A stretch of 64,000 nt of DNA, taken from positions 1,116,001-1,180,000 of the forward strand of contig AP026134.1 of NCBI GenBank assembly GCA_030295235.1, written 5' to 3'. Each line of letters begins with the position of its first letter. Within the stretch, counting starts at the first letter, position 1. Positions 41,179 to 51,816 of this stretch are shown piece after piece. Source of the DNA: Fistulifera solaris (taxonomy: Eukaryota > Bacillariophyta > Bacillariophyceae > Naviculales > Stauroneidaceae). The notes under the pieces are model-generated. The model worked only from the letters and a program-made list of their open reading frames with translations. It did not search any database and was not told the DNA's origin. Both the position numbers and the translations under genes were made by a program.

Positions 41179-42939
41179 ATGGGATGGTTTGATGACGATG
41201 ATGACGATGAAACGGAAGACGTGAAAACGAAACCTGTCGACACGGCGATTGATAGTGAAGAAGACCCACTGGACGCGTACATGCTATCACTGCAGCCAGA
41301 ACCGAAAAATGCTTCTTCCGTAAATGATCGACTCGACCTTGTAAACGAAGAAGAGGCTACCGACCACTGGGAAGCAGTATCAAAGAATTATCTTGAATCA
41401 TCGGAAAGAACAACTTTGTATCAGCAATCAAACGAAGGTCGCGTTGCAAGGGATTCGTTGAACACGAAATTCACAAAGGCACGTGAAAACGTGTTCGCAT
41501 TAGAGCCGAGCAAAAAGCCTCCCCGAGACCCCACACAGAGCGTATCACTTTTGGCAAATTGGACGAAGAACTCCTCTACGGGAAAGAGTTGGCGCGATGA
41601 ATATCACGTCAAACTTAGACAGATTCACACTCGCCAAGAAAATCCATGTCTCTATGATCCAGTCCGATTATTTGAAGAGCTACGAGAAACACTTCCGGAA
41701 AATCTGTTGGCTTCCATTTTACAACAATTTACGCAACCTACTCCGGTTCAATCGCAGTCGCTACCGTATTTGCTGAGCGGAGACGATTTATTGGTGACTG
41801 CCAGCACCGGTGTTGGAAAAACGGTTGCTTTTCTGATTCCTGCTTTGGTATGTCTTGCCCATCAGCAGCCGCTAGCCAGCGACGAAACAGGGCCGCTTGT
41901 ACTTATCATTGCGCCTACACGCGAGCTGGCCACCCAGATTCAACGTGTCGCCAAGTCATTGTCTCCCAACACAAAAAGTCGTGCGATAATTGGAGGTATC
42001 GGCAAATATTTGTTGCGACAAGAGCTCAAGAAGACGGGAGGAGTCGAATTAGTAGTCGCAACGCCTGGTCGATTGCTAGATGTCGTATCGGATACGAAGG
42101 GCCTGAGCCTGGACCGTGTGGTCTTTACAGTTTTGGACGAGGCGGATAAGCTGTTACAAATGGGTTTTGAAGCTCAAGTGAGACAAATTCTTTCCAACGT
42201 ACGAGGTCAGATATGCATGTTCTCTGCTACTTTTTCGAGACGGATGGAACAAGTAGCACAGGAATGGTTGCTGCCCTCTGCTGTGCGTATTGAAGTCGGC
42301 AGAACGGGGCAGTCAACGCAGCACGTGGTCCAGCATTGCATGATATTACCGGATGAAGCGGCGAAAGAGGCTTTTGTGCTCGAATTGTTACCGACGCTTG
42401 TACAGGTAGGTCGAACGCTTATTTTCGTCGCCACAAAGGATGGCTGCGAGGCCCTTGCGCGGCAATTGTCCAAAGGGAACGTTGCAGTCGACACTTTGCA
42501 CGGTGACAAGCATCAAACGAACAGAAATTCAGCTCTTCGGGCTTTTACGAAAGATGAAATCAGAGTTCTGGTGGCTACGGACGTGGCATCACGCGGGTTG
42601 GACATTCCACATGTTGCGACTGTCGTTCAGTTTGATCCAGCGAAGAATTTGGATGCGCATGTTCATCGAGTAGGGCGTGCCGGGAGATTGTCGGAAGAGG
42701 AGCAGGCGACGGGAACTTGCTACACTTTATTAACTCCCAAAGACTCGAATATTGCTGGAGTTATTTGTGCGTCATGGGAACGTGAAGGTCGACCCGTTCC
42801 GGCCGATTTGAAGGCGCTGTCGCAAAATGGTCGACGGATCAATCCTCCTATACAACAAACAAAGGCATCAAGACAAGCTGGTCTAGGATGGAAGAAAGAT
42901 GACGTTGCACCACCGCTGAAAAGAAGCAGATGGTCGTAG
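41179..42939 (+). CDS. DEAD-box RNA helicase, DDX42/PRP5-like
   Basis: A 586-residue, single-exon helicase. The N-terminus (MGWFDDDDDDETED, then EEDPLDAYM) is like the acidic leader of DDX42/DDX46-type splicing helicases. Motifs in order: Q motif FTQPTPVQSQSLPYLLSG, motif I ASTGVGKT (near residue 208, Val where Ser is usual), Ia PTRELATQI, GG, TPGRLLD, motif II DEAD (VLDEADKLLQMGFEAQV, near residue 320), motif III SAT (MFSATFSRRM), motif V ATDVASRGLD and motif VI HRVGRAGRLS (Ala where Thr is usual). GLGWKKDD and a KRSRWS tail end it. It probably remodels RNA-protein complexes in the spliceosome; assignment to DDX42 rather than another member is moderate. Confidence 0.9.
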   Translation: MGWFDDDDDDETEDVKTKPVDTAIDSEEDPLDAYMLSLQPEPKNASSVNDRLDLVNEEEATDHWEAVSKNYLESSERTTLYQQSNEGRVARDSLNTKFTKARENVFALEPSKKPPRDPTQSVSLLANWTKNSSTGKSWRDEYHVKLRQIHTRQENPCLYDPVRLFEELRETLPENLLASILQQFTQPTPVQSQSLPYLLSGDDLLVTASTGVGKTVAFLIPALVCLAHQQPLASDETGPLVLIIAPTRELATQIQRVAKSLSPNTKSRAIIGGIGKYLLRQELKKTGGVELVVATPGRLLDVVSDTKGLSLDRVVFTVLDEADKLLQMGFEAQVRQILSNVRGQICMFSATFSRRMEQVAQEWLLPSAVRIEVGRTGQSTQHVVQHCMILPDEAAKEAFVLELLPTLVQVGRTLIFVATKDGCEALARQLSKGNVAVDTLHGDKHQTNRNSALRAFTKDEIRVLVATDVASRGLDIPHVATVVQFDPAKNLDAHVHRVGRAGRLSEEEQATGTCYTLLTPKDSNIAGVICASWEREGRPVPADLKALSQNGRRINPPIQQTKASRQAGLGWKKDDVAPPLKRSRWS

Positions 42940-43103
42940 CATTGACAAAGTCATTGGTCGCTTCTGTGTTAAATCGACTTCACTAAATAAATGAAATGTA
43001 TACTACCCCGTATTGCTTAACTGTCTAAATCGCCGTTCTGCGTTTTGCCTAATTGGATAATAAGCGTGAGTCGAGACTATTGTCAGACAATGACATCCTT
43101 TTC

Positions 43104-44236
43104 CTAAACCTCTTCTTTGTTTCGAGGAGCAATGTCTGGCAAGAAACTGTTAGCTAGCAAATCCCCGGAAGACTGAGGTAGTAAGCTACTCGCGTTAATT
43201 GAGGCCTGTGTTGATGCGGGTGGTAGAGCAAAATTTCGACCGGATGCAATCCCTTGAAGCAAATGTGCTGCACCATGTACACTTTGCATACCAGGAGAGA
43301 TTTCGTTTCGCGCCCCCAGCACAAATCCGTGGCTTGGTCTGTTCTGCGGCTCTCCTATTACGGGAGCGTTGAATTGCAGCGGTTCGGTGGAAGATTTTAT
43401 AGGCGGAACGACTGTCAGTGCACCTGATGCAAATGTATTTGTCCCTAAAGTCGGTGCAGGATCGATGGAAGGCATTTCGTAAAAATTAGGCTCGGAGCTA
43501 GCATCGGCCGGTTGCTTGTGACCTGTGCCTTTTACTTTCTGGCGGGTCATCCGTTGACAGAGTCCTATCCTACCTCGCAGAAACATTTCGTGATAGTACG
43601 CTCCGGCGTCGGGTCCTTGTGTAATGCGTCGAAAGCCATACAAGTTGAGCTGCCTTTGAAAACTCGTGAGCTTCGACTGCTTAAAGAACATTGGCATTAT
43701 CTCTGCAGTGAACTCCTTTGGCTTCTGCACTAAAAATGCTCTTCCGTGTTCAAGCCAAAAGACAATACGCCGACTATCTTCCTCGACTGCTTCCAACATT
43801 TCATGCAGCTTTTCTGGAAATGGTTGCGTGACACCCCCGTTTTCTTCCGAACGTATCCGATGGCATCCGGTATGTTACTATAGTCGTGGTAGATGTGTGG
43901 TACGCCCCGCTTGGATCCGGACGAAAAGCTTCTTTGATCTGACTTATCGCAGCTATTATCCAAGTGCCAATCGGTGTGTCCCTCCAGTTGACGAGCATGG
44001 ACGCTCCATCCACTTGGTGGCGTGACCAAAGGCGACGGAGGAAGTCGTGACCGCCTTTCATCGGAGCTACTACCGACAGATAATGCAGGTTTTGGGGAAT
44101 AAAAATTGGTGCGATTGGAAGTATTCAAACCGACGTGACCGTTAGATTGTCCGGCATACTCCAAAATAGAAGACATTTCAGCGTCCTGCTGTGATGGAAA
44201 GGCTTGCGCGGATGACGAAGCAGAGGAAGCCGACAT
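43104..44236 (-). CDS. Heat shock factor-type transcription factor (frame break)
   Basis: About 378 residues. A Ser-rich N-terminus (MSASSASSSAQAFPSQQDAE) precedes the HSF DNA-binding domain. This runs VRKKTG, then (after a frame change) VTQPFPEKLHEMLEAVEEDS, IVFWLEHGRAFLVQKPKEF, and FFKQSKLTSFQRQLNLYGF, the signature recognition helix. The frame changes in a G5 run (plus C run 43834-43838); a sixth G restores TGGVTQPFPEKL. The domain ends with GAYYHEMFLRGR. The C-terminal half is disordered. HSF genes are the largest transcription-factor family in diatoms. No heptad-repeat oligomerisation region is obvious. Confidence 0.9.
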
Positions 44237-44924
44237 GCTGCGCTCTAATCGAAAGTTTCAACGATTGCTTAGAAGAGTTTTTTGTAATGAGTGAAATCGC
44301 TTTCGGAAGATCCCTCCGTATCGACCATGAAAGGTTTTTGATGGGCTTAGCTGTCTGATGTTCCGGTGGCTCTCGCCTGAGTATAAGAAGAACTCAAATA
44401 TATGATGAAATGAGAACAATGGGCTTTATCTTTTGTCCATGGCCGTGCGAACCCTGCAGTTTGTCTTGGTGGGTTCCGAAGTTTTTGCTTCGAAAGTTGT
44501 CAAATTATTTTGATGGCTTCACGCGTCACGGTTCTCATTCTGGATCATGAGGAAATTCGCGGTACGGTACCCGACACTCTCTAGCGATTCGTGTACAAAG
44601 TAAGGTTACAATCTACAATCTGTTTTGCACCTTTCTGCTCCTACATCTGCTCCAATTCCTCCTTCTGTACAAAATGATGTCATTCTGGTTTCTACCTTCC
44701 ATAGTTTAGTGCGACTTTGTACGCCTGTACGACATTGGCGAATCTTCTGAAATAATGTTCCAGTACGTACAAAGTAGTACTTGATACCTGGTATCGCCTC
44801 ACGCATCTCGCGAAAAAGGATGAATGAATGAACACAAACGCCATGATGCGAATGAGTCAACGTATTGGCTGACCTTGCGGAATATCATCGAGAACCACAG
44901 CCATTTGGACCAACATATGAAAGC
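44237..44924. other. Divergent promoter region, HSF / GH16 genes
   Basis: No gene seen. The stretch 44700-44800 has several GTAC-containing repeats without clear order. Confidence 0.4.
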
Positions 44925-46527
44925 ATGTCTTTTCAAAAGGAAACACTAGTTCCTCTGGTCGACGATAGTGATCATGATGCAAAGAATCTTTACCCCAGCG
45001 ACGACGATTTTGACGATGAAGGCCTCGCTGATATGATGCCAGAACAGCGCTTTGAAGCGCGTATGGCAGAACGATTATCGGTTCGTTTATTAGCGATTTC
45101 AGATGACGACGAGGGAGGGGTATCACAGAGAACTGCGGAAATCTCTTCGTTTGCTGCGTGTGAGTTCTTCTGGTGACTTAGAGTCGAAGCCATCTGCTAC
45201 TGCGTTATTTGTTGACAAGGACTTTGATTTCATAACACTAGCACGTCGACACCTCTGGATAATGATATTGATTGCTGTTGTTGGGTTGTTTATCGTGGGG
45301 AGTGTTCTATGGTGGGGCGTTCGGTTACTAGGTCCTCCATATCAACCAGCAGGGCCGTATGAATTGATTGAACGACAAGAAGGTGAAGATTTCTTCCAGT
45401 ACTATACGTTCTATGAGGGAAAGGATTCGGCTGGCTCGGATGGGTATAATATGTATGTGAATATGCAGAAAGCGAAGGATATCGGTATTGTCAATGTCAC
45501 AATGGAAAGCGACGAGTTGGATGTCTATCAATTTGGGGGTGAGACGGATGTACAGAAAGGAAACAAGGACGAGCCCTTCGTGTACATGCTATCGGCGCCC
45601 ACGCCGGAGGGTCCACGAGACTCGATCCGACTAGAAGGAATCCGGCGTTTCAATCGTGGTCTCTTCATGTAAGTGTCGTACCGAGTAGGCTAGCCTATGT
45701 CGATGGCCTCAATCTCACTTTGGTTATCTCTCTCAAGAATCGATGTACGACACATGCCTACAGGATGTGGAGTTTGGCCGGCTTTTGGTTGACCGATGAA
45801 GCAAATTGGCCGGTGAACGGTGAAATAGATATTGTTGAAGGTGTAAATTATCAATCAGAAGCAAAGACGGCGCTGCATTCGACGAAGGGGTGCTCGATGA
45901 CAGATATTCCATTAGGAGTGATGACAGGCACGTGGGATACTGCACAGGGGATTCCTGATGCAAAGACAGGCATTCCTGATATGACTCTTCGATACGCACG
46001 TAACTGTTTCGTTTATGATCAACATCAATGGCTGAATCAGGGATGTGTCGCTGTCGACCAACAAGGCGGAACACTAGGCGGGCCGCTGAATGAAAAAGGC
46101 GGAGGAGTATATGCACTAGAATGGGACCCTATCAATCGCCACATACGTAGCTGGGTTTTTACTCCTCACAGCACTGTTCCAGAAAACCTTGTACAAGCTA
46201 TTCGAACCGCCAGTCTTCCCCCCTGAAGACCGGATAGATCCAGATCCTTCTTTGTGGCCTATTCCGTACGCATATTACGCAATTGGGGATGAAACTGACT
46301 GTCCATCTTCTCATTTCCGTCACATGAGATTGGTGTTTAACACTGCTTTTTGTGGGAGCGTCGCAGGAAACCGATACCAAATGGACTGTCCGAAACAGGC
46401 CAAGGATTTTCCAACTTGCAATGCGTGGGTAAAGAGCGATCCAGACGAAATGAAAGATGCGTATTGGAAAGTTCGTGGTGTTTACGTTTATGAGCGGAGA
46501 TGGGAACGAAGGCTGACAAACTATTAG
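44925..46527 (+). CDS. GH16 beta-1,3-glucanase-like type II membrane protein (three frame breaks)
   Basis: Start at the ATG at 44925 (MSFQKETLVPLVDDSDHDAK), acidic cytosolic part, then a membrane helix (LWIMILIAVVGLFIVGSVLW) and a luminal or extracellular GH16 domain. The domain has FFQYYTFYEGKDSAGSDG, then after a 69-nt intron (45669-45737, donor AT|GTAAGT) VRHMPTGCGVWPAFWLTDEA and the catalytic motif GEIDIVEGVN. TALHSTKGCSM and WDPINRHIRSWVF follow. Three breaks: G run 45117-45120 (one too many), T run 45783-45786 (one too few, restoring WPAFWLTDE), C run 46218-46223 (one too many, restoring SLPPEDRIDPD). The family cleaves beta-1,3-glucans. In a diatom it may act on chrysolaminarin or cell-surface callose; this is inference. 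Confidence 0.85.
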
Positions 46528-47065
46528 CAGACCTTTGCTATATCCGGATGTGCCTGGCTCGCCGATGTAAAAATGTAGCCCCCTAAGGTTATCATGGTGT
46601 CAACGTATCGGGATTATAGACGTATTGATGTAAGCAGTGAACTAGTTGCAAATTAACTTGTGACGGGACCAACCGTCCCCACCTTACATCTCGCCACGTG
46701 CAGCAGGGACGACACTAAAGCATTTAATCCGTTTCATCTTGGGTAAAACACAACGTCAGTGTGCTTTGCCGTAAGGTTAACTAGGAGCAGTGTTTGGTCT
46801 TACGCAAGCCTTGCTTGAAATGTGATTGATACGATGATTGTTACGAATGGCGCGCCATGGTGTCGGATCTTCGAAAGAAAATTTTTACGGAAAATGCAGT
46901 ATAAATTTTACATACGCATGTCTCGTACAAAATTTTACGCGATGCAAAAACTCATAGCGATGTGGCCGATTATTTTCAAAGCAATCATGATCATAAGTTT
47001 GTCGACCTTGACTTCTACTGCAAATTCTGAAAGCTTCACTTTTCATTTCCCATCAACCTTTTACC
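46528..47065. other. Intergenic upstream of the acidic protein gene
   Basis: No gene seen; AT-rich towards 47000. Confidence 0.4.
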
Positions 47066-47521
47066 ATGGCCGTCGAGAACTGTGATACCGAGAAACCAGT
47101 GACGGAAACCGTTGTTGAAGCTGTCGCTGAAGAATGCGCCGGAACGCCCAACGGTGCGGTCGACGCCCCCAGCGATGAAAATGTTGGTATGAAAAAACGT
47201 CCCAGCCCTGCCGCAACCGGCGAAGACAAGTACGAAAGTCCTATGAAGAAAGTTTCCGTCGCGATCGTTGCAGAGGAATCCCGTGAGGCCGCTGGAGACG
47301 ACGCGCTCGAAAGCACGACCAGTCCCGTCGAGGAAGCAGCGGAGGAAGAGCCTACTGGCGAAGTGATTGTCGAGGGAGAGAAGCCAAGCGAAGAGGCTGA
47401 GGCAAGCGAGGAGGCTGACAAAGCTTCGAAGGCCGAAGTTCCAGTGGTCACGTCGGTTGGAGATGATGTCGTGAAAGCTGTCGAGGTGTCGCCGCAGCTT
47501 CAGGATGTTGAAGCCGAATGA
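47066..47521 (+). CDS. Small acidic, probably disordered protein
   Basis: A 151-residue frame from an ATG in good context (accATGgcc). Composition is dominated by Glu, Ala, Val and Ser, with runs such as EEAAEEEPTGEVIVEGEKPS and EEAEASEEADKASKAE. One basic patch (GMKKRPSPAATGEDKYESPM, then KKVSVAIVAEE) recalls a bipartite nuclear signal and contains possible SP phosphosites. I do not recognise it. Codon use and the clean start and stop make it a real gene more likely than not. Confidence 0.65.
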   Translation: MAVENCDTEKPVTETVVEAVAEECAGTPNGAVDAPSDENVGMKKRPSPAATGEDKYESPMKKVSVAIVAEESREAAGDDALESTTSPVEEAAEEEPTGEVIVEGEKPSEEAEASEEADKASKAEVPVVTSVGDDVVKAVEVSPQLQDVEAE

Positions 47522-49053
47522 TTACAGATAGAGTTAGAGTCCTTGAGTTGAAACTGAATAGATCGTGACTGCGATGTTTTATCGGTATTCCAGCAATCGG
47601 ACTTCTTGGGCAACAGAGAAAATCTATAATTCCAAAATTATTGATCTCGGTAGTATTGTGATTCCTTTTCGTTCGAATGCATCATCTTTCACTATTCAAA
47701 AACACTTGTTGCAACTACGTGTCGAACTTATTTGAACGTCGTGCCTTGTGCCTTAAATCCGCTTCAGATGAAGTGAAAATTGCCCCGTCCCATGTCCTAA
47801 GTAGTCTTTCATACATATTTCGTCGCCACTAAAGCACTTATACTCGACGTCGTCCTTTCCCTGGCGTCAAAACGACTTGATTGATCGTTTGCTATTGGGG
47901 TAGGTAAATCATTCGATTTTAAGAGACTTTTGGTCAGAGAGCTCCAATTTCGTAGAACAATAGACGTGACGCAACTTCGATAATCTTCTAGAACGGTCGG
48001 TCTGTGTAGTCGCTTTCCTTTGTGAACAGGCAGTAGATCGCCGCTACCTCGCTAAGATTGCTTGCTTAACTTTTGATTTGACTGGCTGTACGAGCGCCTG
48101 CCGTGTGGAGAATAAGCTGTTCGCCGCGTTGCAGCCAATAACCCTCTCTCGCGCGCAAAAAAACTATCTCTTCCACTATTCGACGTTTTTTACTGAGCCT
48201 TCCGTTCCGCCATTCCGATAAAATAGCGCCAGTATATTTTTCACGCATATTAGTCCGTTTTAAATCTTTCTCATCGAGTATTTGCACATCATTATTCTTT
48301 TCGTGCAAGGAGGTATGCAAATGAGGGTTTTGCGCGTTTTGGGTTATCACAATCATCTTGTGCAAAAGGGTTAGAAGTAACGATGATGCTATACGCGGCT
48401 GAGCGTTGAGCCTGCGTTGAGCATGATTGCTAGAATTGGTTGAAAAGAAAATTGCAAAAGGCAGCTGTAACTAAATATAAGTTTGTTAAAAAGAAAGGAG
48501 GTTAGGTAGTCTAGTGGTCAACTGCTGGTCTACTGTATTGATTCATGACTAAAATGCAGTCGTGGAAAAGTTGATACAACACTTTGGGGCTGTAGTGAAT
48601 ACGGAAGACCACGATCCCTAAGGCATTCGTGTGCGTACACTGAAAATGCTGCTACTATGAGTGAGAACTGATGAAGTAACAAACGTAACGTCAATAGGTT
48701 TGCAGAACAACCGAACGTTAGGTGGCAATCTGGTGATTCATGACTGATATGCAGTCGTGGCGAAGTACAGTCTACACTTTGGGTCTATAGTGAATAAGGA
48801 AGTAAACCATCCCTAAGGGCGTTTCGAAGTAAAGAATCCATGCTTGCATTGCATAATAGCTGCTTAAGAAACGAAATGCTGAATAAAGAACTGCAGCTCA
48901 ACAAGCTTGCACAACATGCGAAGTTTGAGTAGCTGTCGGGCTCAAAAGAATACTGATTCACGACTGAAATGCAGTCGTGGCAAAGTTTGGAAGAAGTCCG
49001 CATGACGAACGGACAGCAACACCACTTAGCATGCATGCATGCCATGCAAATGA
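47522..49053. other. Intergenic; right third holds hairpin repeats
   Basis: Up to 48480 I see no gene; a 99-codon minus-strand frame (48066-48365) is unsupported. From about 48500 to 49000 there are three decayed repeat units, each with a GACTG/CAGTC hairpin. Confidence 0.45.
48500..48990. repeat. Three decayed repeat units with hairpins (copies 3-5)
   Basis: Hairpins lie at 48544-48564, 48739-48759 and 48959-48979; the last, cacgactgaaatgcagtcgt(g), is a perfect 8-bp stem with an AAATG loop. Units one and two also share an ACACTTTGGG block, then a TAGTGAATA block and CCCTAAGG. Spacing is 195 and 220 bp. Confidence 0.75.
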
Positions 49054-50933
49054 ATGATGGAAGTTGAAGATACAGAAGAGATTTATGATTATGATGATTT
49101 CCTTGATGACGATCTAATTGAAGAATTTGTATCCGACCCTGAATTAATGCTTTTGGTTGATGCACGAAATGCATTTAATGAAATCAGCCGACTTTCACTT
49201 CTCTGGACTGTCCGCCATCTTTGGCCACAAGGATCTCGATTTGCATTCAATTGCTATCGCCATGCTTCAACTCTCTTCATTCGGAAACAAAATGAATTTG
49301 CCATGACGATCCAATGCAGAGAAGGAGTTGCTCAAGGAGACCCCTTGAGCATGATCCTTTATGGACTAGCTCTTGCTCCAATTACCCAAACCATTCGCAC
49401 CGAAGTCGATGACATTGTATCACCTTTCTACGCCGACGATGCAGCATTTGCAGGTAAAGCGTCCAGTATTGACAAGGCAATGCAAATTCTTATGCAACTT
49501 GGTCCAGATCGCGGTTACTTCCCAGAACCCGAAAAGAGTATTGTTGTATGCCGTAAATCCGACGAACAAAGCTGCAAGCTCATTCTCGAGAAATATGGGT
49601 TTCAGTACACACGCGGACATCGATACTTGGGAGGATTTATTGGCTCATCAGTCGAACGCGACAAGTGGGTTACGGCAAAAATCAATGAATGGGTAAGCAC
49701 TCTGACGACACTTTCCGAAGTCGCCAAAAGATACCCCCAAGCCGCCTATTCAGGATTTTGTCGGTCACTCCAAATGGAATGGCAATACGTCCAACGAGTC
49801 ATTCCTGGAATATCTCATCTCTTTGCACCCCTTGAGAAATGCATCCAGAAGAAATTCCTCCCGGCACTACTTGGCGAAGATCAGCCGATCACGGGTGACT
49901 TGCGGGAAATTCTCTCTCTCAGCACAAAGGCAGCGGGGATTGGCATTTGGAACCCGGTAAAGACATGCGAACACAACTTCTCTACCTCACAAGACATCAC
50001 GAAACTCATCTCAAACAGTTTATACAGCAACACAGAATTAAACGTTGGAGAGCATCTTTCACATGCCACAGTAGAGAAAAACAGTGCCGCAAAAATCCGA
50101 TTTCAAAACGAAATTCAAACGCTTGACGAAATCTGTATTGGAAGACCAGATGAAAGGCGAAGACTTCTTCGAGCAAAATCGACAGGAATTTGGCTCTCGG
50201 TGCGTCCACAGACATTCACGGACACCGAACTCTCAAAAGACGAATTCCGTGACAGTCTACGAATTAGCTCAGGACTCCCAATTCTTGATCTCCCCAAGAA
50301 GTGTGATGGATGCAATAAACCGTTTACAGTCGAACATGCACAACAATGCAAAAACGGTGGACTTGTTATCCAGAGACACGACGATCTGAAAAGCGGAATT
50401 CATGTCTCTTTGCACGCAAGCCTTTGGACCCAAATCTGTTCGCTGATGAGCCTACCATTCACACATTTGGCAACAGCAACAACAGTACACAGGTTCAAGA
50501 GCTTCGAGGAGATGTTTCGGCCTATGGCTTTTGGAATGAGAGACGAACGACCATTTTCGATGTCCGAGTTACTGATACCGACGCACCGTCATACAGAAAC
50601 CGTGACCCGATTAAGGTTCTGGCTTCTCAAGAGCGTGAAAAGCGTAGCATGTACGGACCCCCTTGCCACGAACGCAGACGAGACTTCACTCCCCTGGTCT
50701 TTTCCATTGACGGAATGATGGGACAACAGGCTATTTCAGCATCGAGACAGCTTGCAAGAAAACTTCAGCGGAAGTGGAACAAGCCATACTCCGAGATCTG
50801 TGGCTTCATCCGGGCGCGCATGAGTCTTTCCCTGGTCAGGTCAGTTAGTATGCTTCTGCGAAATCCAAGAGAAGGAATGCCAAAACGGAATCCCCCTCAT
50901 TGGGAAACGGGCTCGGGACTGGCCCTCTACTAG
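49054..50933 (+). mobile_element. 5'-truncated non-LTR (LINE-type) reverse transcriptase, frame broken
   Basis: The frame starts with an unrelated acidic leader (MMEVEDTEEIYDYDDFLDDD) and enters the reverse transcriptase within motif A (LLVDARNAFNEISR). GVAQGDPLSMILYGLAL is motif B, FYADDAAFAG is motif C with the catalytic YADD, and GHRYLGGFIGSS follows. Earlier fingers motifs and any endonuclease are absent, as expected of 5' truncation. After CDGCNKPFTVEHAQQCKNGG, a CCHC-like Cys/His patch, the frame changes near 50410-50440 to the C-terminal conserved block ELRGDVSAYGFWNERRTTIF, DVRVTDTDAPSYRNRDP and TPLVFSIDGMMGQQA, ending at 50933. Similar RTs are common in stramenopile genomes. The copy looks inactive. 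Confidence 0.85.
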
Positions 50934-51280
50934 CGCACTAAGGCTAGGGAGTTAGAACCAAAGCTTACTCATTGAAGTGTCAGACTGAAATATATGTGAA
51001 TGAAAAGTGGAAAATTCAGTCGAATGTCAAGATTAGATTCTGACGATTAAAAAATTAGGAATAAAATATATATCTTGAATGCTGTACCGGTACCTGGGAA
51101 CGTCGTTAAAATTCTTCTTCGTCGTAGACGCTACGTAGAATCTTGTACTTGGAGGCAGAATTTTAACGTCCTTCCCTGGTATGCTGTCCGTGAATCCGTG
51201 AACGTTTATACCACCAGGTACCAGTACAAGTAATCAAAAGAAGTGAATTCATCATAAATTCATAATCAAGACCTCTGCCA
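50934..51280. other. Intergenic with MITE-like nested inverted repeat
   Basis: The spacer upstream of the EMC5 gene contains the nested inverted repeat at 51084-51227. No other feature is seen. Confidence 0.5.
51084..51227. repeat. Nested inverted repeat, possible MITE remnant
   Basis: Outer arms gtaccggtacctgg (51084-51097) and ccaggtaccagtac (51214-51227) pair with one mismatch. Inner arms cgttaaaatt (51104-51113) and aattttaacg (51159-51168) pair perfectly. A degenerate relative of the inner part lies at 62855-62940. Confidence 0.65.
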
Positions 51281-51607
51281 ATGGCGATTTCTACTCTTCT
51301 CCTTTTCGTTGGTTCCGTGCTTGTGCTCCATGCAGCGTACAGCTGTTTGCATTACCGAGAACTGGTTACAGATCTTGAAGAATCTGGGCAAATAGCCCCC
51401 GATTTGTTTGCTTCTACACCTTCGCTCCCAATAGATGTCGTGGTGGAGCTCATTGTTGCGTTCGTCTTGATTTTAGGCGCTGAATTGACAAGAAAAGGAA
51501 GTGGTCTCCAACCTGTCACGTCACGAGCAAAATCGAAGCCATTGATGGCTCCTTGTTACGTATCTCGCGATTTCGATATCTACACAACTCGAGGGAGCGC
51601 GCTTTGA
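51281..51607 (+). CDS. ER membrane protein complex subunit 5 (EMC5/MMGT-like)
   Basis: A 108-residue protein with two membrane helices: ISTLLLFVGSVLVLHAAYSC at the N-terminus and SLPIDVVVELIVAFVLILGA in the middle. The pairing of HAAYSCLHYRELV with LPIDVVVELIVAFVLILGAE and a C-terminal F-x-x-Y-x-x-RG pattern (RDFDIYTTRGSAL) is that of EMC5. EMC inserts tail-anchored and multi-pass proteins into the ER membrane. Length matches the family (about 105-130 residues). No frame problem is seen. Confidence 0.85.
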   Translation: MAISTLLLFVGSVLVLHAAYSCLHYRELVTDLEESGQIAPDLFASTPSLPIDVVVELIVAFVLILGAELTRKGSGLQPVTSRAKSKPLMAPCYVSRDFDIYTTRGSAL

Positions 51608-51816
51608 TGGAAAGATAGAAACAAGCTCACCAAGTTATTGAGCTGACTAATAAATAGTGAGAATCGCGCTGCAATGAATTTATCTCCAGTTGGCAAGACA
51701 TATAATCTCCTAGTGCGTCATTTGCTTAATCTGACTTTTTCTGATATTGAATAGAAGCTCTATTGCATGGCACTCTAGCAAACATAGCTCTATAATTTAC
51801 GAAGTGGAACTTAAAT

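Noticed and set aside
48066-48365. A 99-codon minus-strand frame
   Set aside because: Composition is plausible but there is no motif or homology I recognise, and the region is otherwise non-coding.
48500-48570. A tRNA gene
   Set aside because: Only an A-box-like TAGTCTAGTGG is present; there is no acceptor stem or T arm.
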